A stretch of DNA of 64,000 bases from Roseateles_B sp041912595 (GTDB lineage: Bacteria > Pseudomonadota > Gammaproteobacteria > Burkholderiales > Burkholderiaceae_C), in assembly GCA_041912595.1 (NCBI GenBank), contig JAYRMR010000023.1:1-64000 (forward strand), in the 5' to 3' direction. The translations under genes and the position numbers were made by a program. Position 1 is the first letter of the stretch. Every line of letters starts with the position of its first letter. The notes under the pieces are model-generated. The model ran no database searches. It saw only the letters and a list, made by a program, of their open reading frames with translations, and was not told the origin of the DNA. Shown here in pieces: positions 53,360 through 61,987 of this stretch.

Positions 53360-54067
53360 ATGATTCCCATGCCCCCGCCTGGCACGGTGCTGCCGCCCAT
53401 TCCCCCGACCGCCCCGCGTCTGGTCGACGACGGCCTCGAGCTGGGTCGCAACTACTGGGTCTGCGATGACGTGTTGCCCAACGCCCATGAGATCCGCGAG
53501 CGCTGCCTGCAGCACCAGGACTGGCACTACGGTTTCCCCCATGCCAAGGAGAGCTGGCCGGGCATGCGCTTCCGGGGCGCCCTGAACGAGGACGAGATCG
53601 CGCAGCTGGAGGACCGCGTCCGCGCGCTCACGGGGGCCCGTCGCCTGTGGGTCGGCACCGCGCCCAATGGCGCGACGCTGGACTTCAACGTCGCCCAGCT
53701 CGTCGGGGCCAAGGAATGCGGCGCCCGCCCGCACACCGACCGCCGCGACCTCTGCACCTATGCCGCCGTGCTCTACCTGCACCCCGATCCACCGGCGGAC
53801 AGCGGCACCAGCTTCTACCGGCTGCGCTACCCCAACGGCGCCATCGGCGGCAACCTCGTCGGCGCGCCGCACAAGAGCCTCGTGGATGCATTGAACGTCC
53901 GCAGCCTGCCGCCCCAGGCCTGGTACGAGGAGCGGCGCGTGGACAACCGCTTCAACCGCCTGCTGCTCTACAAGGCGGCGCTCGTCCACAGCGCAACCGG
54001 CTATTTCGGCGAGCAGCTGTCGGACAAGCGACTCACGGCCGTCTTCTTCTGGCTCGCGGAACACTGA
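53360..54067 (+). CDS. DUF6445-like / 2-oxoglutarate-Fe(II) oxygenase-like protein
   Basis: A 235-residue protein. The likely iron site is HTDRRD (His-X-Asp) around residue 131, with a distal His in VHSATGYFG near residue 214, the spacing of the double-stranded beta-helix oxygenases. YAAVLYLHPDPPADSGTSFY between them is the typical strand pair. It resembles the DUF6445 proteins of Gram-negative bacteria, relatives of prolyl hydroxylases often encoded near TonB receptors. Substrate unknown. The ATG at 53360 (MIPMPPPG) is preferred; a second at 53369 is possible. Confidence 0.7.
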   Translation: MIPMPPPGTVLPPIPPTAPRLVDDGLELGRNYWVCDDVLPNAHEIRERCLQHQDWHYGFPHAKESWPGMRFRGALNEDEIAQLEDRVRALTGARRLWVGTAPNGATLDFNVAQLVGAKECGARPHTDRRDLCTYAAVLYLHPDPPADSGTSFYRLRYPNGAIGGNLVGAPHKSLVDALNVRSLPPQAWYEERRVDNRFNRLLLYKAALVHSATGYFGEQLSDKRLTAVFFWLAEH

Positions 54068-54160
54068 CTTGTTCACGGTCTGAGCCCGCCCGGCACGCCC
54101 GGGGCTTGCCACGCCCCCGGCCCTCGGCTAGCGTCCACGTGCCGACTGCCCACCACCGCC

Positions 54161-54550
54161 ATGAAAAAAATCCTGATCGTCGATGACCAGAACGAAATCC
54201 GCGATCTGCTGCGCATGACGCTGGAACTGGCGCAGAGCTTCACGCTCACCGAGGCCGGCACCGCCGCCGAGGCCCTGGCGAAGGTCAAGACCGAGCAGCC
54301 GGACCTCATCCTGATGGACGTGATGATGCCCGGCGGGATGTCGGGACTCGAGGCCTGCCGCCAGATCAAGCAGAGTGCGGCGCCCGGGGCAGCGCCCAAG
54401 GTCGTGATCGTCAGCGCCCGCCCGTTCTCGGACATGCAGGCGGAGTTCGAGGCCTCCGGCGCCGACCTCTTCATCGCCAAGCCCTTCGGCCCCATCCAGC
54501 TGGTGCAGGGCATCCTGAGCCTCTACGGCAATCCGGGCAGCAACCCCTGA
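54161..54550 (+). CDS. Stand-alone receiver-domain response regulator (CheY-like)
   Basis: A 129-residue single receiver domain. MKKILIVDDQNEIRDLL holds the acidic pocket, MDVMMPGGMSGLEA the phosphoacceptor Asp (about residue 52), and FIAKPFGPIQL the conserved Lys. No output domain follows. Such proteins act by protein-protein contact, often in motility or phosphorelays. No kinase gene is adjacent. It is the first gene in a plus-strand run with the small secreted peptide and glutaredoxin genes. Confidence 0.92.
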   Translation: MKKILIVDDQNEIRDLLRMTLELAQSFTLTEAGTAAEALAKVKTEQPDLILMDVMMPGGMSGLEACRQIKQSAAPGAAPKVVIVSARPFSDMQAEFEASGADLFIAKPFGPIQLVQGILSLYGNPGSNP

Positions 54551-54694
54551 CACCCGGGCAAGTACCGACGCCACTGCGCACTTGACGGACTAGCATCGCG
54601 CTCCAGAGCAAGGCCCCATGAGGCCTGCCGCACTGGAGGGATCCAGCCCTGGCCGCACCCTGGCGGCCGCCTACCCCTGACCAAGGACTGGATC

Positions 54695-54868
54695 ATGAAA
54701 TCGATCAAGAAGCGCATTGCCCTGTTTGCCCTGGCTGCCCTGTGCGGTGGCGCCATTGCCTATCCGCCGCCCAAGTACTTCTGCTACAAGGCCTGCGCCA
54801 TGGAATTCCTGAAGGGCACGCCGGAGTACGCCGAGTGCATCGCCGAGTGCGATGACATCTATCCCTGA
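54695..54868 (+). CDS. Small secreted peptide with twin CX3C motif
   Basis: A 57-residue open frame, too short for usual length cut-offs. MKSIKKRIALFALAALCGGA is a classical signal peptide with cleavage near residue 22 (GAIA/YPPP). The mature peptide of about 35 residues contains CYKAC and, 14 residues later, CIAEC: two CX3C motifs that could lock a helical hairpin by two disulfides, as in CHCH-like or alpha-hairpinin folds. It is acidic and aromatic (three Tyr after cleavage besides Phe). AAGGAC lies 8-13 bases before the ATG. Its third-position base use is like coding DNA. Function unknown; a toxin, metal- or protein-binding role is possible. Confidence 0.7.
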   Translation: MKSIKKRIALFALAALCGGAIAYPPPKYFCYKACAMEFLKGTPEYAECIAECDDIYP

Positions 54869-54877
54869 GTGTCACGC

Positions 54878-54902
54878 CAGGCCGCCCGCTTGAGGCGGCC
54901 TG
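54878..54902 (+). terminator. Hairpin after the small-peptide gene
   Basis: A CAGGCCGCC / GGCGGCCTG stem with a 7-base loop starts 10 bases past the stop codon. The U-run is absent, so it is a weak or Rho-dependent terminator, or it stabilises the short message. Confidence 0.5.
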
Positions 54903-54978
54903 CACAGGACGGCGGGCGCAGGGCTGCCCCGAGCACCCTGGCGCCCCGCTCCCTCACGGGCCGGGAGGCCATTCACTG

Positions 54979-55365
54979 ATGAACCACCCTTCACGTCGCT
55001 TCGGTCCCGCGCTGGCCATCGTGGCCCTGGGCCTGCTGGCAGGCTATGCCATTCCCCGTGTGCCGACCTGGCTGCGTCCGGCCTATACCGCGGGCGACTA
55101 CCGGGCCCATTTCCAGGGCCGCGCCGAGACCGTCCTGGTGTACGGCACCCAGAGCTGCCGCTACTGCAAGGCCACGCGCGCCTACTTCCAGGCTCGCGGG
55201 ATTGCCTTCGCCGACCTGGACGTGCAGCGTGACCCCGAACAGCAGCGCCGCCTGCAAAGCCTGGGCGACGGCCAGGCCGTGCCCGTGGTCCTCATCGGGC
55301 AGCGCATGATCGTGGGCTACCAGCCCGAGGCCTTCGAGGCCGCCCTCGCCCAAGCGCCGCGCTGA
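54979..55365 (+). CDS. Membrane-anchored glutaredoxin-domain protein
   Basis: A 128-residue protein with one N-terminal hydrophobic segment (FGPALAIVALGLLAGYAI) and a glutaredoxin-like domain from about residue 50. The redox motif is SCRYC (CX2C); AVPVVLIGQRMIVGY carries the conserved cis-Pro and substrate loop. The domain is probably periplasmic if the N-terminus acts as a signal anchor. It could reduce or rearrange disulfides, and the preceding gene encodes a four-cysteine secreted peptide, which makes a functional link possible but unproven. Confidence 0.85.
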   Translation: MNHPSRRFGPALAIVALGLLAGYAIPRVPTWLRPAYTAGDYRAHFQGRAETVLVYGTQSCRYCKATRAYFQARGIAFADLDVQRDPEQQRRLQSLGDGQAVPVVLIGQRMIVGYQPEAFEAALAQAPR

Positions 55366-55498
55366 CCCCGCCGGCACGCCCGCGCGGGCAATCCGGGCGC
55401 TCCTCATGCATTCTGTTGGCGAGATCGCCCCGGGGTGCGCCGCGTGCGCCCCGCCGCTTGCTATAAAGCGGGCCTGCCTGTCTTTGTCTGTGCCCGCC

Positions 55499-58400
55499 AT
55501 GCTTCAACGCCGCTCCCTCCTCACCCGCAGCGCCCGCGCCCTCGTGCTGGCCGGTGTCTGCAGCCTCCTGCCGCTCGGGGCCGTGACGGCCGCCGAAGCC
55601 GGCGCCGACACCGCGCGCCGCGCGCTGGCCTACAGCGACTACGCCCAGTGGCGCAGCATCCAGGGCGCCGTGCTCTCGCGGGACGGCCGCTTCGCCGCCT
55701 ACGCCCTGGTCGGGCAGGAGAGCGATGGCGAGCTGGTCGTGCGACGGCTGGCCGACGCCCAGGAGTGGCGTGTGCCGCGCGGCCTGCAGCCCGTGTTCAG
55801 CGCCGACAGCCGCTTCCTGGCCTTCGCCCAGGCCCCCACGCGCGCCGCGCAGGACCAGGCCCGCAAGGACAAGAAGAAGGGCGATGACGCGCCCAAGGCC
55901 GGCGCCGGCTGGCTGGACCTCGCCAGCGGCCGCTTCGAGACCGTGGACCGCGTCAAGCGCGTCGCCTTCGCCGAAGACGGCAGCAGCCGCCTGGCCCTGT
56001 GGCTGGAGCCGCCCGCCAAACCTGACACCAAACCGGACACCAAGCCAGACACCCGGAAGGCCGGCACCGCCCGGGCAGACGAGGACGGCACGGACCAGAT
56101 CGCCCTCAGCGAGACCGGCTTCTTCGGGGCCAGCCACGCCAGCGCCGAGGCCGGCCGGAAGAAGGACGCCGGCACCGCGCTGCTGCTGGTGAACCCGGCC
56201 GACGGCCAGCGCCAGCGCCTGGAGGACGTCAGCGCCTTCACCTGGAGCCGCGACGGCCAATGGCTGGCGTATGCCGTCACGACACCCGCCCCGAAGGAGT
56301 CGAAGGACCCCCAGGACGCGAAAGCGACAAAGGACACCAAGGCCTCGCGCGACGGCGTCTACCTCGTCGCCGGCATGGGGGGCGAGCCGCGCCTGCTCCT
56401 GGGCGGCCGGGGCGCCTACCGGCAGCTGCAGTTCGACGACGCCGGCCGCCAGCTGGCCTTCGTCAGCAACCGGGACCACCTCGCGCAGGAAGGCAGCGCG
56501 GAGCGCAAGGAGGACCGGAAGGACGACGGCAAGGGGGATGGCAAGGACGACGCCAAGGCCCCCGCCACGCCCTTCAAGCTCTACCACTGGCGCGCGGACG
56601 AAGCCGGCGCCGTCGAGCTGCTGGCCGCCGGCAGCGCGGGGCTTCGGGAGGGCTTCGCGCCCAGCGAGCACGCCAGCCTGCGCTTCAGCAAGGACGGCCG
56701 CCGCCTCTTCCTGGGCACCGCCCCGCTGCCCAAGGAGCCGGCCAAGGACGCGCCGGAGCCGCTCAAGGTCGACCTCTGGCATTGGCAGGACCCGGAGCTG
56801 CAGTCCATGCAGAAGGTCCGGGCCGAGAAGGAGAAGCTCCGCAGCTACCGCGCCGTGGTCCACCTGGACCTGCCCGCCGAGCGCCGCTTCGTGCAGCTGG
56901 CCACGCCGGAGCTGCCGGAGGTTGTCGTGAATGACAACGCCGACGCCGCCCTCGGTTTCAACGAGCTTCCCTACCGCGCGCTGCAGTCCTGGGACACGCT
57001 GTACCGCGACGCCTACGCCGTCAGCCTGAAGGACGGCAGCACGCGGCTGCTGGCGCGCCGGCTGCGCGGCATGCCGCTGCTCTCGCCGGGCGGGCGCTAC
57101 GTGACCGCCTTCCTGCCCGAGAAGAAGCAGTGGATGGCCTGGCGCACGCAGGACGGCAGCGCCCGCGCCCTGACGGCCGGCATCGCCGGCGAGCACTTCG
57201 AGAACGTGGAGCGCGACGTCGTCGAGCCCGCCGATGCCTACGGGCAGGTCGGCTGGCTGGCCGATGACCGGGCGGTGGTGCTGAACGCGCAGTACGACCT
57301 CTGGTCCGTCGACCCGGAAAGCCTGGCCGCGAAGCGCCTCACGCCGGGCCTCAACACCGCCCGCCCCGGCGGCGCGTCGCCCCGGATCCAGCTGCGCCTG
57401 CAGCGCGTCGAGGACGAGAGCGGCGACCGCACCGAGCGCGAAGAGCAGCGCCACGCCCGGCCCCTGCCCGCCGGCCCCTGGATCCTGCTCGGGACGGCCG
57501 AGCAGGACAAGTCCACCGCCTTCTACCGCATCGACCCGGCGGGCACCGGCGCCCCCGAGCGCCTGCTGCACCGCCCGCAACTGCTGGGCGGCCTGGTGAA
57601 GGCGCGCGATGCCGAGGTCTGGCTGCACACCGCCCAGGACTTCCGCACCTTCCCGGACCTGTGGCTGAGCCAGGGCCCGCTCGGCGAGGGCCAGCGCCTG
57701 ACGGACGCCAATCCGCAGCAGGCGCGCCTGCGCTGGGGTACGCAGGAGATCATCGGCTACACCTCGGCCAAGGGGCGCCCGCTGCGCGCCCTGCTGGCCA
57801 AGCCCGAGGACTTCGACCCCAAGAAGAAGTACCCGCTGATGGTCTACATCTACGAGAAGATGACGGACAACCTGCACCGCTACGTGCCCCCGGCGCCCGG
57901 TCAGAACATCAACGTGAGCCGCTACGTCAGCAAGGGCTACCTCGTGCTGCGTCCGGACATCGTCTACACGATCGGCCACCCGGGCCAAAGCGCGATGGAC
58001 ACGGTCATCCCGGCCATCCAGCAGCTGGTGAAGCAGGGCTTCGTCGACGAGAAGCGCATCGGCATCCAGGGCCACAGCTGGGGCGCCTACCAGGTCAACC
58101 ACCTGCTCACCCGCACCACGATGTTCCGCGCGGCCGAGGCCGGCGCCTCGATGGCCAACATGATCAGCGGCTACGGCGGCATCCGATGGGGCACCGGCCG
58201 CAGCCGCGCCTTCCAGTACGAGCAGCAGCAGAGCCGCATCGGCGCCACGCCCTGGCAGCGTCCGGACCTCTACGTCGAGAACTCGCCGATCTTCCGCATC
58301 GACCGCATCACCACGCCCTACCTCACCGTGCACAACGACGAGGATGACGCCGTGCCCTACTACCAGGCCATCGAGTTCTTCACCGCACTGCGCCGCCTGG

Positions 58401-58678
58401 GCAAGGAGGCCTACTGGTTCAACTACAACGGCGAGAAGCACGGCCTGCGGGACCGCGACGCCCTCAAGCACTTCACGGTGCACATGGGCGAGTTCTTCGA
58501 CCACTACCTGCTCGGCGAGCCTCGCCCGGCCTGGATGGACCAGCCGGTGCCCTATCTCGAACGCGGCAAGCGCGACGTGATGCCGCTGTTCAAGCCGGTC
58601 GCCGAGCGCCTTCCGCTCCGCGCGCCGGTGATCGAGGACCCGTCGACGCCCCCGCCTCAGCCGCTGCAGACGCGCTGA
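55499..58678 (+). CDS. Exported S9-family (prolyl oligopeptidase/DPP4-like) serine peptidase
   Basis: A 1059-residue periplasmic peptidase. A signal peptide (SARALVLAGVCSLLPLGAVTAAEA) leads to a beta-propeller (about 30-780) and an alpha/beta-hydrolase domain. The nucleophile is Ser860 in GIQGHSWGAY; the acid is expected in LTVHNDEDDAVPYYQ and the base in NGEKHGLRD. Three charged, low-complexity insertions interrupt the propeller: a KPDTKPDTKPDT run (about 178-190), KESKDPQDAKATKDTKAS (about 263-282) and ERKEDRKDDGKGDGKDDAK (about 336-355). A CTATAAAG at 55460 could be a -10 box. The protein is much longer than a usual S9 enzyme (700-800). Confidence 0.9.
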   Translation: MLQRRSLLTRSARALVLAGVCSLLPLGAVTAAEAGADTARRALAYSDYAQWRSIQGAVLSRDGRFAAYALVGQESDGELVVRRLADAQEWRVPRGLQPVFSADSRFLAFAQAPTRAAQDQARKDKKKGDDAPKAGAGWLDLASGRFETVDRVKRVAFAEDGSSRLALWLEPPAKPDTKPDTKPDTRKAGTARADEDGTDQIALSETGFFGASHASAEAGRKKDAGTALLLVNPADGQRQRLEDVSAFTWSRDGQWLAYAVTTPAPKESKDPQDAKATKDTKASRDGVYLVAGMGGEPRLLLGGRGAYRQLQFDDAGRQLAFVSNRDHLAQEGSAERKEDRKDDGKGDGKDDAKAPATPFKLYHWRADEAGAVELLAAGSAGLREGFAPSEHASLRFSKDGRRLFLGTAPLPKEPAKDAPEPLKVDLWHWQDPELQSMQKVRAEKEKLRSYRAVVHLDLPAERRFVQLATPELPEVVVNDNADAALGFNELPYRALQSWDTLYRDAYAVSLKDGSTRLLARRLRGMPLLSPGGRYVTAFLPEKKQWMAWRTQDGSARALTAGIAGEHFENVERDVVEPADAYGQVGWLADDRAVVLNAQYDLWSVDPESLAAKRLTPGLNTARPGGASPRIQLRLQRVEDESGDRTEREEQRHARPLPAGPWILLGTAEQDKSTAFYRIDPAGTGAPERLLHRPQLLGGLVKARDAEVWLHTAQDFRTFPDLWLSQGPLGEGQRLTDANPQQARLRWGTQEIIGYTSAKGRPLRALLAKPEDFDPKKKYPLMVYIYEKMTDNLHRYVPPAPGQNINVSRYVSKGYLVLRPDIVYTIGHPGQSAMDTVIPAIQQLVKQGFVDEKRIGIQGHSWGAYQVNHLLTRTTMFRAAEAGASMANMISGYGGIRWGTGRSRAFQYEQQQSRIGATPWQRPDLYVENSPIFRIDRITTPYLTVHNDEDDAVPYYQAIEFFTALRRLGKEAYWFNYNGEKHGLRDRDALKHFTVHMGEFFDHYLLGEPRPAWMDQPVPYLERGKRDVMPLFKPVAERLPLRAPVIEDPSTPPPQPLQTR

Positions 58679-58682
58679 GAGC

Positions 58683-59741
58683 TCAGCCGGCCGCCCTGTC
58701 GACCCGTGCGGCCGGCGCGGCGCCGGCGGGCGGCGTGGGCTGTGCCGGCTGCTCGCGCGCGAGGGCCTCGAAGAAGCTCTCGCTCATGGTGCCGGCACTC
58801 AGGCGGTGCACGAGTGCCATCATGAACCGGCGCTTGGCGGCCAGGGCCAGGTCTTGCTCGGACCAGGCCTTGACCCGGCCGGCGTAGCCCGGCGTCATCA
58901 GCCAGCCGAAGACCTCGGCCTTGTCTTCCTCGGGGCCGTACAGCGCATAGCGGCTGACCAGCCCGGCGGCCGGATGCCCCAGGTTGTGGAAGGTGCCGCC
59001 GTAGGCCGTGGCGCCGCCCTGCCCGTAGCTCAGCCCCTCGGGATTGAGCGCCAGCCAGGCCGGATCGCGGTAGTAGAAGTCGCCGAAGAGGCGCAGCTCG
59101 ACGAGGTGGTAGAGCTCGTGATGCACGCGCAGCTCCATGCCGGCGGCGCACAGCGGGTTGGCGTTGTCGGCGTAGACCACGGCGTGGCGCTCGGGCGCCG
59201 GCATGGCCAGGCGCATCTGGGTCTCCCCCACGACCAGGTCCTTCACCAGCCCCACCTCCTGCAGGCCGGCCCGCTGGAAGAAGCTCGGGTGGTAACGCTC
59301 CAGCGCCGGCAGCACGACGGCCAGCAGGCGGCGCAGGCGCGCCAGTTCGGCCGGCTCGCCGCCGAATCGCTGGGTCTGCGCATGCGCCCAGGGGCCGTCC
59401 CAGTTCACCTGCAAGCCCAGGGCCTGCAGGCGCTGCTCGGCGTGGGCGCGCAGGGCCGCGAGGGAGGCGCCCGGGGGCAGCGGCAGCTCGTAGCGAAACT
59501 CGGAGGGGCATTCCATCGCGAGGCTGTCCGGCCCCTGCACCGGCTTGCCGGGCCCGCCCGATGCACCCGGCCCGATCCCCGCGCAGGCGCTCAGGGCGAG
59601 GAGCACGGCGGCACAGGCGCTGCGCACGGCGGTCTGGCGCAGTGCCGGGGCACGCGCGCGGACGCCTCGCAGCCCCGACGGCCGGGCTGCCTGGTCGCCC
59701 CTTGCCTTCTCGTCTTTTGCCTTGTCGCTCACTACGCCCAT
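58683..59741 (-). CDS. HEXXH-motif lipoprotein, putative zinc metallopeptidase
   Basis: A 352-residue protein. A lipobox (LSAC, Cys53) follows an unusually long basic N-terminus, so the real start may lie further in. The zinc motif is HHELYH with His208, Glu209 and His212. About 60 residues on, EEDKAEVF offers the third ligand, as in bacterial gluzincin-like lipoproteins with LNPEGLSYG before it (232-240). ADNANPLCAAGMELR precedes the motif. No family name is certain. It converges on the S9 peptidase gene with only 4 bases between stop codons. Confidence 0.7.
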   Translation of the reverse strand: MGVVSDKAKDEKARGDQAARPSGLRGVRARAPALRQTAVRSACAAVLLALSACAGIGPGASGGPGKPVQGPDSLAMECPSEFRYELPLPPGASLAALRAHAEQRLQALGLQVNWDGPWAHAQTQRFGGEPAELARLRRLLAVVLPALERYHPSFFQRAGLQEVGLVKDLVVGETQMRLAMPAPERHAVVYADNANPLCAAGMELRVHHELYHLVELRLFGDFYYRDPAWLALNPEGLSYGQGGATAYGGTFHNLGHPAAGLVSRYALYGPEEDKAEVFGWLMTPGYAGRVKAWSEQDLALAAKRRFMMALVHRLSAGTMSESFFEALAREQPAQPTPPAGAAPAARVDRAAG

Positions 59742-59922
59742 GCCCGCTGTCCTCCCGGTTGACGGGCCGTTCGTCGCGGCCCGGGCCCCGCCGGGCGACG
59801 CCACCGCTGATCCGGACGATCTGCACGACCCGGCCCGGGGCGGATGGTAGCGGCGTCCCGCGTGGGATGATGGCGGCGCGGCGCGCCAGCCGCACGCCCC
59901 CTGCCTCACACGGACCCGCGCC

Positions 59923-60615
59923 ATGCTCGACGCCATCGAACTCCAGACCCCGGCCGCGCCGGCCGCCAGCCTCATCGTCCTGCACGGCCTCGGCGCCAGC
60001 GGGGATGACTTCGTGCCCGTCTGCCAGGCCATGGACCTGCGCGCCGTCGGCGGCCTGCGCGTGATCCTGCCGCAGGCCCCGGATCGGCCGGTGTCCATCA
60101 ACGGCGGCTACCGAATGCCTGCCTGGTACGACATCGGCCTCGATGCCACGGGGCAGCGGGTCGAGGACGAGCGCGGGCTGCGGGAGTCCCAGCGCAGCAT
60201 CGAGGCCCTGGTCGCGCGGGAGGTCGAGCGCGGCATCCCCGCCTCGCGCATCGTGCTGATGGGCTTCTCGCAGGGCGCGGCCATGACGCTGATGACGGGG
60301 CTGCGTCACCCGCAGCGCCTGGCGGGCCTGGTGGCGCTGTCGGGCTATCTGCCGCTGGCCTCGAGCACCGAAGCCGAGCGGCAGGCCGCCAACGCCGACG
60401 TGCCGATCTTCCTCGCCCATGGCGATGCCGACGAGGTCGTGCTGCCCGCCCGCGGGATGGCCGGCAAGGTGGAACTCGAGCGCCTGGGCTACCGGCCGCA
60501 ATGGCACGGCTATGCCATGGGCCATGAGGTCTGCATGGACGAGATCCACGACATCGCCGGCTTCATCAGCCGCTGCCTGGCGCCGGACGCGGCCGGCAGC
60601 GCCGGTGAGCGCTGA
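59923..60615 (+). CDS. Alpha/beta-hydrolase carboxylesterase (acyl-protein thioesterase family)
   Basis: A 230-residue cytoplasmic esterase of the phospholipase/carboxylesterase family (PF02230). The nucleophile elbow is LMGFSQGAAM; the acid lies in LAHGDADEVVLP and the His in YAMGHEVCMDE. LHGLGASGDDFVPV gives the oxyanion region and LPQAPDRPVSINGGYRMPAWYD (two parts of a longer conserved segment) matches the typical family loop. It hydrolyses short acyl esters in vitro in relatives. It stands alone, convergent with the NtrY-like kinase gene (28 bases apart). Confidence 0.92.
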   Translation: MLDAIELQTPAAPAASLIVLHGLGASGDDFVPVCQAMDLRAVGGLRVILPQAPDRPVSINGGYRMPAWYDIGLDATGQRVEDERGLRESQRSIEALVAREVERGIPASRIVLMGFSQGAAMTLMTGLRHPQRLAGLVALSGYLPLASSTEAERQAANADVPIFLAHGDADEVVLPARGMAGKVELERLGYRPQWHGYAMGHEVCMDEIHDIAGFISRCLAPDAAGSAGER

Positions 60616-60643
60616 CGGGCCGCCGCGCCCGTCGCTCACCCGT

Positions 60644-61987
60644 TCAGAAGCTCAGCACGAAGCAGGCTCCGCCCTGCGCCGGCCGGTGCAGGCGCACGGT
60701 CCCGCCCATGCCGTGCACCAGCTGCCGCACCACGGCGAGCCCGATGCCACGCGCGCCCTGGGTGGCGTCGCGGGGCCGGGTGCTGAAGAAGGGCAGGAAG
60801 ATGTCCCGCTCCAGCCCCGGCGGCACGCCCGGGCCGTTGTCCCGCACCTCGATGCGCAGGCGCCCGCCGCGGCCGAGCCGGGCCTGCACCCAGGCCTCGG
60901 GCCGAGCTTCGTCCTGCGTGGCCTGCTCGGCATTGCCCAGCAGATTCAGCAGCACCTGCTCCAGCTGACCGGCATCGGCCGTCAGCAGCAGGCCGGACGC
61001 GGGCAGCTCGAAATGCAGCGCGCCGCCTCGAGCCTGCCACCGCGCCGACAGCAGCCGCGCCAGGCGCTCGAACAGGGCCTGCAACGGCACGGGCTCCAGC
61101 GTGGGGGCCGGCCAGTCGCTGATGCGGCGGTAGTCCGCCACGAAACGCGACAGCGCCTCCGCCCGCCGCGCGATCGCGTCCAGCGCCAGACGCAGGTCCG
61201 CCTGGCGTGCGTCATCGGCTGCATCGGCTGCATCGGCCGCATGGGCTGCAGCGGCTTCATCGGCCACATCCGCCCGATCGTGCCCACGGCTGCCGAACGC
61301 GGCGGGCGGCGCCTCCGCCTGGAGCTCCTGCGCGCTGCGCGCCAGCGAGGCGATGGGCGTCAGCGAGTTCATGATCTCGTGGGTCAGCACATGCACCAGC
61401 TGGCGCCAGGCGCGCAGCGTCTCGGCCTCCAGGGCCGATTCGAGCGGCTGCAGCGCCAGCAACCAGCCCGGCCGCCCCTCCTCGATCCAGGCCCGCGAGG
61501 CCAGCAGGCAGCGCTCCTCGCCCCGCTCGGTGTCGAGGTGCAGCCAGCTGCGCTGCCGGCTCGCTGCCTCGGCGTGCGCCTGCAGCTGTGCCAGCAGCGT
61601 GGCCGCATCACGCGCCCCACCGGGCGCCAGCCAGCGCCGGGCGGCCCCGTTCAGGGCCTCGGGCGCCCCGCCTGAGGGGCAGCGCCACAAGGCGACGGGG
61701 GCTTCGTCCAGCAGCGCCTCGCTCAAGGTGGCGGCGTGCTCCCGCTGCCGCAGCAGTGCTTCCTGCCCCTCACCCGCAGACGCCCGTGCGCTCAGCGCGT
61801 GCACCGCCCGCACGAGAGGCAAGACCTGACCCCACATCCACGCGAGGATGCCCAGCAGGGCGAGCCCGGCGAGGACCCGCGCGCGCGCGCCGTCCAGCGC
61901 CCCGATGGCCACCGCCGCCAGCAGGGCCAGGACCAGCAGCGGCAGCAGGCGCACGGCGGCGCGGCGCAGGAGGGGCTCAGAGTCCAT
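60644..61987 (-). CDS. NtrY-like sensor histidine kinase
   Basis: A 447-residue inner-membrane kinase with two transmembrane helices (about 12-32 and 36-57) and almost no periplasmic loop. A PAS-like region (about 85-185) is followed by the phospho-box LTHEIMNSLTPI (His203), an Ala/Asp-rich insert (HAADAADAADDA, 249-260), N-box LLNLLGNAEQA and GARGIGLAVVRQLV. Lack of an external domain means it senses in the membrane or cytoplasm. It overlaps the NtrC-like regulator gene by 11 bases and should phosphorylate it. The insert is encoded by short repeats near 61210-61260. Confidence 0.9.
   Translation of the reverse strand: MDSEPLLRRAAVRLLPLLVLALLAAVAIGALDGARARVLAGLALLGILAWMWGQVLPLVRAVHALSARASAGEGQEALLRQREHAATLSEALLDEAPVALWRCPSGGAPEALNGAARRWLAPGGARDAATLLAQLQAHAEAASRQRSWLHLDTERGEERCLLASRAWIEEGRPGWLLALQPLESALEAETLRAWRQLVHVLTHEIMNSLTPIASLARSAQELQAEAPPAAFGSRGHDRADVADEAAAAHAADAADAADDARQADLRLALDAIARRAEALSRFVADYRRISDWPAPTLEPVPLQALFERLARLLSARWQARGGALHFELPASGLLLTADAGQLEQVLLNLLGNAEQATQDEARPEAWVQARLGRGGRLRIEVRDNGPGVPPGLERDIFLPFFSTRPRDATQGARGIGLAVVRQLVHGMGGTVRLHRPAQGGACFVLSF

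Noticed and set aside
55292..58504. A 1070-codon open frame on the minus strand opposite the S9 peptidase
   Set aside because: It is antisense to a gene with clear catalytic motifs and consists of Val/Gly/Ala/Arg/His-rich shadow sequence, which GC-rich DNA produces easily.
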